Assembly: GCF_032118995.1 (NCBI RefSeq)
Contig: NC_092649.1
Coordinates: forward strand, 13,774,191-13,838,190
DNA length: 64,000 nt
From: Asterias amurensis
Lineage: Eukaryota > Echinodermata > Asteroidea > Forcipulatida > Asteriidae
Direction of reading: 5' to 3'
Shown here: positions 51,301 to 60,300 of the stretch, in pieces
How positions within the stretch are numbered: position 1 is the stretch's first letter
Layout of the letters: every line of letters begins with the position of its first letter
The notes under the pieces: generated by a model
Seen by the model: only the letters and a program-made list of their open reading frames with translations
What the model was told of the DNA's origin: nothing
The model's database searches: none
Program-made: the position numbers and the translations under genes

Positions 51301-54300
51301 AGTCACACATTTCTACCTCACCCTGTCATCCAGGTACAATGATCCTGTGACTAAGGGAAAATTAGGACCGTGTGTGAAACATTTTACGCCTTGTAATTAT
51401 TACAACTTTCAGGTTTTGTGTTGTCACGATTGTGATCGTGACTCAGTTAAACCCCGGGGCTAAAAACAAAATAATAATGTATTCAGGTTCAAACTGTGAA
51501 TGCATTTTCATACCAGAGCTCCATTTTAAACCAGGGTTCAACTTCGAAAGCAAAATTGTAGGTATGTATCCATGTTAACTATATTTAAATGTACATGCAA
51601 ACCAACACATACTATACACCAATCAGTAGATCGTTAACTGAAGCAAAACGAAAGAAGAAAAAAGCACAGAGAGAGGAAAACGACCAACACCATCACCTAT
51701 TAATTATATCAATTAATGACACTCAGTCAATCAGCATTATGTTTTAATGTGTACAATTTGTTTGTAAATTTACAAGCCGTTGTTAGCATTTCCCTTTTTT
51801 TAACAAGGAACTCAACTACATTTTGTTGATGTTGGGGCCCGATTGTAGATTTCGATAACAGTTTGTACACGTATGTTTTTCCTTGGTGGCTCTGTAACAC
51901 TTCTGTTCATTGTATGAATTAATTTGTAAAGAATAAAAAAGAAAAGAAACACAAAAATATCACATTTCCCCAGGAGTTTTTAACAGGAAAGCTTCACAGA
52001 AAACGCAGGCTCTAAATATTATTTTCTCACTTTCAAAGGATACTCCGGTGTCACACCAATGTAGGTTATAAAACAAGGGACTTCGTGATTTGGGGGGGGG
52101 GGTAGCTCATAGCTTTGACGTCACGTGCAGAACCAATTGAAAACAGGCTGGCTCACAGGCGCGCATGCAGCTGTCAAAATCAAAGTTACTTACAAACACA
52201 CGTGACCTTGTCTTCTTGGAGAAGATGACCAGTTGGGCAGAAACAGCGGAAGCTGCCGACATTATTCACGCACCTATGAGAGCATGGCTTTGTGCTACAC
52301 TCGTTGTAATCTGACAAGAAGACACACAGAAATGAAACAGGTTGATTTGTCACTCACTTACAGTCCGTCAGCAGAAGGTGGTTTTTAATTTGAGACACAA
52401 TGTCAATATTTAGTCCACATGTTTCACAAGGATAACGGAAATCTAGCCAGTGGAGTTATTATTAGGAGAGGGTTGTGAAAATGTCTGAATACTGGATGAC
52501 TTTTTTGTTGGTTAAGTACAAACATACCAGTTCGTTGTCTAGTCAGAAATCCACTGGAATCTAAATGCCAATTAGGGGTCAGGTTGGGGACAATGTTATT
52601 CATAGATTTGTACTTCAGACGCTTGATTTCGAGACCTCAAATTCTAAACTTGAGGTCTCGAAATCAAATTCGTGGAAAATTGCTTCTTTCTCAAAAACTA
52701 CGTCACTTCAGAGAGAGCCGTTTCTCACAATGTTTTATACTATCAACCTCTCTCCACATTACTCGTTACCAAGTGTGGTTATATGCTGATAATTATTTTG
52801 AGTCATTACCAATAGTGTCCACTGCCTTTAAACCAATCAAATCTTTAGCTCCCTCTCTGTTGTCAACCCCATCCTAGTTTCTAGTTTCGCTATATCCTAG
52901 TTCATTCGATCGCTTGTTTTGTTTGCCGTTCCATTCCATCGTCTGCCCCATTCGATGGTGTAGTTATGCTGGTCTAGTCGCTTGTTTTATTACGGATATA
53001 GCTCTACACTAGACGTATTTTGATTAATGTCTCACTCTTCCCCGTTTTATTTGCGTCTTGTATTAAAACCCCTTTTCAACGACAGTATTTTACTATTTAA
53101 TTAATAAGCATCTTTGTTCACTGTTGTATTTCTGTATAATTGTATAGGATACACTGATGTGGAAATGATTAAGTTGAAGGGAAACAAAACAAAAAATAAA
53201 GACAATGCCAATACATTTTCCTTTCTTCGTTTCTTTAGTTTTTAAAAGATCTACTTACCACGATCACAAGTTGCTCCCGTCCAGCCCTTATCGCATTCAC
53301 ATCGATTGGGTCCAACGCATTTCCCGTGAATACATCCATCTTCGCAAATTGCTGTATGACAGAAAATAATAATCAAAACTTAAATTCATAAAAAAATATA
53401 AATAATATTATTATTAAAAATCATTGATACAGACTTGATCTCGCCAGGTTAATTGTCCATCATCAAAATTTTAACATTATTACTAGTATTGCTTTTGTTT
53501 CAAAAGCCAACGGGAAATCTTTTTAAAAAGTTTTAGTTCAAAAGAAAATAAATGATAGCAAAAATAAACAAATAGATACAAATATCATCTGACACTACAA
53601 AATGTAAACAGAGCCAATTACAATTTTTGTAAATAAATGAATTCAACATAAATAAAGCCATTTGGTTTTGATATTCTACAGGAAACAGATGCTATAATGT
53701 CCTTCCAGAAGTTGCCCTTATACCCAAAATACATTGGGAAAGCCTACATATTTCAACAACAGTTCACAACATACATAAACCCAGTCGATTTCTGAATCTT
53801 CCAGAGTAAAACCAGAAAGGGCCGAGGTGTCCTTGTAGAAATGAATCCGCCGAATCAGCTATTATTAAGTTTTCTATTGGCGTTACCAATTACACGATTT
53901 CCAATCAAATTGACACATTTGACCCACGGAAATATTGATGGATATTCAGGATTCTGTTCCGAGTTGCTAACCAAATAACAATTATGGTTGTTGTACATGT
54001 GTAGTGTACACCGGTGTCGCATGCAATTATGTCATCTATGCAATACTATTCGGAGGACATTATTGCACATGCAATAATGTCTGCCGGACGGTTTTGCATA
54101 TGCAATCGTGTCCGCCCGGACGCTGCTGCATAATGCAATTGTGTCCGCCCGGACACATTTGCATATGCAGTTGTGTCCGCCCCGTGCAAAACCGTCCTTG
54201 TAGTAAATTAAACGGAGCGGACAGTATTGCATGGCGGACACAATTGCATCTGACACCGGATCATTGAATAAATGTGCACTTTGCCATCCTGGTCCACCTG

Positions 54301-57300
54301 TGTGAATTTTACAGTCGCATGTCTGACACTTTACAGAGGTAACGAAGGCACTTGTCTCCATGCCCCCTGGTGCCCTTGAAATACTCAAGATTGATATTTT
54401 CCTCATAGGGTGCCCTTTACCAATTAGAAATGCATTGGTGCCAAAGCCTCTCAAAAACGAGGCATAACACGCCTGCAGTCTGATGCACAATCAAATTATT
54501 GGTTTACTTTATGTTCATTTTACACAATCGTCTTTTGTGTTAATGAATTCCAGCTGTATTGGCAAAAAAAACTAGTTGCAGGTATGGCGCCCAACACACC
54601 ACCAGAGGGCACACCCGGACAATGCTCCATTTGCATTTCAGGCTAGATGTGCCACCTTGTCAATGTCACCTGCACAAGTCACTAGTTTTAGGTTACAGTT
54701 GTGTTGCGTTTTGTTCTATATTCTTCAGGTTCTACAAAATGAATGTTCGTGGAACTGGTGCTTTTAAACCCAACCCATGCCCCACGGAGCAACTGGTAAC
54801 CGATCAACCGAAGTACATACACTTAGATATTCACATTTCAAATGTTCTTTTTGGGGTTTGGCGCTAAAGGTTGCAACAAAAGCGTACTCAATCATCGTAA
54901 CCCACTTGGAACTGGGAGCATCAGGAAAACCTATCTACAAGAGTTGGTTTCTATTATGCTACGAATTACCATAGAGAAAAGGACCACCTCTATGGAATTA
55001 CAGAAACACCAGAGACAACCCCTTCCCATACAAACATGTTCCGGATTCGTGCGCGTGCGGAGGCGACGAAAGGCAACAAAGGCAATTGTATGGTGGCCCT
55101 GAAGGGACATCGCATATCGCAAACGTGTGCGCATACGTATGCAATGTCGTGAAACAATTCGCAAATATGTGCGCACACGAATGCAATGTCGTGAAACAAT
55201 TCGCGAATATGTGCGCACACGTATGCAATGTCGTGAAACAATTCGCAAATATGTGCGCACACGTATGCAATGTCGTGAAACAATTCGCGAATATGTGCGC
55301 ACACGTCTGCGAATATTATTTGCGATGTCGTGAATTTTATTGCATACCATGTTGCATACCTTTGAATAAAATGTCTAATGATCTGGGGGGTTTCTTTCCA
55401 ACAGTGAGATAAGTGGTAGTCATTGCAGCAGTAGTCTTTGTTGTGAGGCAAGCGGGGCGTGTGGTCGTCCTTGGCCTGGTGCCAAGTTCCTGGGTATACA
55501 CATGCTTTACAGAGGGAGCCTACTGTAGCGCCACAGTACTCCCTATATCGGTAACAAATTATCCACAACTATGACATCATCCTAATGGTATGCAACATGG
55601 TATGCAATAAAATTCACGACATTGCAAAACAAATCGCACTCGTGTGCGCACATATTCACGATTTGGTTCACAAAATTGCATACGTGTGCGCACATATTCA
55701 CGATTTGGTTCACGAGATTGCATACGTGTGCGCACATATTCGCGATTTGTTTCACGACATTGCATACGTGTGCGCACATATTCGCGATTTGTTTCACGAC
55801 ATTGCATACGTGTGCGCACATATTCGCGAATTGTTTCACGACATTGCATACGTGTGCGCACATATTCGCGAATTGTTTCACGATATTGTATACGTGTGCG
55901 CATATATTCGCGATTTGTTTCACGACATTGCATACGTGTGCGCACACGTTTGCGTTATGCGATGTCCCTTCGGGGCCACCATACTATTGCCTCCATGCTC
56001 CCTGGTCATTGCACTGGTGCCCTTGAAATGATCCAGTAAAAAGTTGCAATTTCCTCAAAGGGTGTCCTTTACTAAGGGAGAAACAGCCCAAAGCAAAAGT
56101 GTCTTGCTCGGGAAAACAAGTTTCGTGGAGGACATGCCGGGATCGGAAACCACTCCTATAAAATTACTGACTACTCTGCACGTGCGCAAACTTAGTTACT
56201 CTCTTGAAAACTCCCGGGTCAGACTTTACTCTGATCCGGGTCACGTGGGGTCTGACAGCTGAAAGCCATAACTCATATCGCCCCCACACCTAAGAAACGG
56301 TTTATGCTTCAAGTACTGTAGCCTAAACGAAAATAATGTTACGCGAGAGGGGTTTATAGGCATGCAATCACAAAACATTCGGTAACATGATGGAGTACTA
56401 TATAAACTCTTTTTATTTACTGAATGAATTAGTCTAGACTTTCCCTGAAACTGTCAAGGATTTAGTGGAAGAACAAATAAAAAAGTTGATGCAGCGCAAT
56501 GTGTCTCAGAAAAACTTTTAACCAATAACTAGAAAGGAGTAGTTTAACATTTATTAACGTGCATTCAGGACACCTGGTCGCAATGAATTAATTATTGTTG
56601 AAAATTGCGAGAGGAGAAAAAATAACCCTCAATAAGAAACTACCGATTGAATTTCCTCATACAAACCTCTGAACTCCCTTGCTGTAATTAGATGCGGAAT
56701 AACCCTATTTAAAACTAGGAAGTTCGATCCGAATAAAGATTCGATGGCGGTTCATTACAGAGACATTGTTTTAAATTCTTTTTTTCACACCAGTTTATCT
56801 CTCTTGTTTCAAAATCAGTTTTCCAATTAGAGCTAGGACAAGGGTGTAACTTGGAGATGACATGCTAACAGTGGGGCCGAAAGGAATAACCCTTGGACAC
56901 TTATGGTAATTGCAAAAGACAAGTCTTCTCACTTGGTGTATCTCAACATATGCATAAAAACATTGAAACAAAACTGTAACAATTTGAGCTCATTTGGTCG
57001 TCGAAGTTGCGAGATAGTAATGAAAGAAAAAAAACCTTGTCACACGAAGTTGTGTGCTTTTAGATGATAAATTTCGAGACCTAAAATCTAATTCTGAGGT
57101 CTCGAAATCATGTGGAAATTCCTTCTTTCTCGAAAACTACGTTACTTCAGAGTAGGGAGGTGTTTCCCGCATTGTTTTTAAACTATCAACAGCTCGTCTA
57201 ACAATTATTGTGAGTATTTACCAACATTGTCCACTGCCTTAAGAACTAGGAAGTTCGATCCGAATGAAGATTTGATTACGGTTCATTGCGGAGACCTTGT

Positions 57301-60300
57301 TTCAAGATTCTTCATCACACCACGGTAGCTACTATCTTTTTGTTTCTTTGTATAATGAATCTGACATCATACGAAGCGTGAAGACCAGACAATTCCTCCT
57401 TCCGTCATCTAGTGACTTCCAGACGCAAAACATTTCCGTCGGATGTGAGAATGTTGTACCCCATCCTTCCATGGTTTGTATGTATACCGAGAGGCAAGTT
57501 AGTACAAAGATCCTTGGCGCAAATGTTTATTTTGCTTTTGTGGAAGGGCGGACAATCTGAACAGTTCCCTACCCTTGCCTGTAGGATACATTCCGAATCA
57601 CTACTCTCCAAGGACTAGTTATAGTCTCTCTTGCTTCTGACAGCTATACACGTCTCGTGGGATTATTAATGGGACGATGGGGGATATTTTGTTTTTATGT
57701 GGGAAAACAAATAAATGTGCGAAATGGTTGAGGAGGGACCGCGATATCAGCGAAAAAGTTATAGATTTAAAGGCAGTGGACACTATTGGTAATTACTCAA
57801 AAAAAATTATTGCCATAAAACCTTTCTTGGTGGCGAGTAATGGGGAGAGGTTGATGGTATAAAACATTGTGAGAAATGGCTCCCTCTGATGTGCCATAGT
57901 TTTCGAGAACGAAGTAATTTTCCACGAATTTGATTTCGAGACCTCAGATTTAGAACTTGAGGTCTCGAAATCAACCATCTAAACGCACACAACTTAGTGT
58001 TACAAGGGTTATTTTTCTTTCATCATTATCTCGCAAGTTCGATGGCCGATTGAGCTCAAATTTACACTGGGTTGTTATCTTATGCATGTGTTGAGATACA
58101 CCAACTGTGAAGGCTAGTCTTTGACAATTACCAATAGTGTCCACACCCTTTAACCCTGAATGTGGGGGCGGTTGCTGCCAATATTTGCAGTTTGCAGTTA
58201 CGCAGCGTCCGTGGTCCTACTGATATAAGGGGGAAGGGGGTGACCGCAGGTGTACCCCTAAAGGACGTCCCTGCCCCCCACCCCATTTGAAGTCAGGACT
58301 TCTGATAAAAACAAATTACCTGTGTACAATGAAACACTCAGGCTAGAGTTTCAGGTTAAATTCACTCACAAAAGTTAATGCAATAGCCGAAAATCAGAAA
58401 GAGCTATACACACAAATAGCCGCCAATCTACTAAATTGGCTAGAACTCTGACAAATAACAAGCAACTTCCACGATACTAATATAAGGGGGTGGGTGACCG
58501 CACGCTTACCCCTAACGATGTCCATGAAAGAGCTACACACAAATAGCCGCCCCTTCTTCTAAATTGGGTAGAATTCTGACAAAGAACAGGCAAACTTAAC
58601 AAGAAACCTGAACGAATTGGGATTAAAGATGTAAGGTTTCCGTCCTCTATGTAGGAATTGATGGGAAACCGGATCGGTTCACATCAAGGAAAATGACAAA
58701 CAACCCTGACATTTCTAAAGTTTGCGATGTTACTGTACATGTCAACAAGCCTGATGATACTTCACGGGGGCAATGAAGACGATTGCCTCCATGCCCCCCC
58801 CCCCCCCCTGGTCATTGTCTTGGTGCCCTTGAAATGTTCCAGTAGAGATTCGCCTTTTCAAAATCGAAGCATGCATGCCTGTCATAACTAACAAATCTAT
58901 ACTTAACACAATATGTCGAGATGACAATATGTTGTAACTGCTTAGCGTTAACCTTTTACGCCGTTCTACTATAACATTCAATTTAGATGTAACTTTCCTG
59001 AAGTGATGAGTCTATCCATACAAACTTCACAAAACAAACCTTCTGCAGGTCACCAACAAAACTTGCGCCGAACCAATAATCAACATGTTTTGTACGCTTC
59101 CCCCATGCTTATACATATATATCTAGATAAGCTATCACTGTATCGATGAGAAGTGTTCGAAGGTTCAACACCACCTGGGTTTACAATGGCTTGACCAGTT
59201 GGTGTATTTTGAGATAAAACGCACAAATGTTTGCTTTTCTGATAAGGAGACCTCTCCAGCCAGAGATCCTAGCTTCTTCGAACCACATAAAGAAGGGTCC
59301 TTTCTCGATGCTAAGAATTAGAAGACTGTGGAGGGCCTAGTATGAGTGGACAAACATTACTTTCACCTGTAGATGTGACACCTGCACGCGACGAGACAGC
59401 TAGCAATAACACACTTGCTTATCATTTTAACAAATCGGGTCCAGTCTCCATCATGTCCCATTCCGTTTGCTTTGTTTGTCTGCCCTATTTCATGTCTCAT
59501 TATAATAAGGCTCACTCTTTAAAAGCACTTGGAAAGTTTAATAATTGTCAAAGACCTGAATCCTCACTTGGCGTATCCATCCCAACCTTAGCAGAGTTTC
59601 TTCATGAGGGGACAGTATGGAGTTTTCGTTTTCGACGACGGATGATTCTGCGACGGTAGTGATTACATTTGGCGTATGCGTCGGCTTTGAAGAGGTCGTC
59701 CCTCAATTCCTACGACAGTACTTGGGATGGTCTTCGTTGTGCTGAAAACGACAACGTTTGACTGAAAAACCGTCGCAGAACCATCCGTCGTCGAAAACTC
59801 CCTATCACAGCCAGAACGCCAATTCAGTATATCATGAGTTCATATAACCTCTATGGTATAACTTGCTGACCAGAAAAGGGTCTAATACTATGTTTCAGAC
59901 ATCCACACCAGACATTAGGAAGCTATACTTGAACATTCCTCCCTCGAGATATCTCGTCACTCGGCATCGAGCCGACACAAAACATTCGGCTCAATTAAAA
60001 ATTTCAAAAACCAGAAAATCAAATCAATGTGATAAGAGACAAAGAAGAGATCGTCAGATAGTCAGGTTCACATGACCTCTTTAAAGACACCTGCTATAAA
60101 TACACAAGAAGTCTAAGAGGGTAGTCTAGACAGGTCAAAGTCTGAAGACATCCCGAAATATTTGGCCTGCCCTCCCCCTGAAAACCGGCAATGCCGGTAC
60201 CTGGATATGGAATAGCGTACCTTGCAGGCATGTGTTAGCTATACTTATAATTAGGAAGTACACTAGGCGGTCATGGACATTCTTATGGCAGGGTGTGCTT

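Noticed and set aside
55131-55960. Direct repeats with regular spacing, CRISPR-like at first glance
   Set aside because: Units are contiguous 42-mers without unique spacers, in a eukaryotic intron, and inverted between arms.
54990-56039. Long open frames (up to about 190 residues) in five or six frames at 55-56 kb
   Set aside because: They follow from a 42-bp unit with few stop codons. Open in both strands and several frames at once, with no domain; repeat, not protein.
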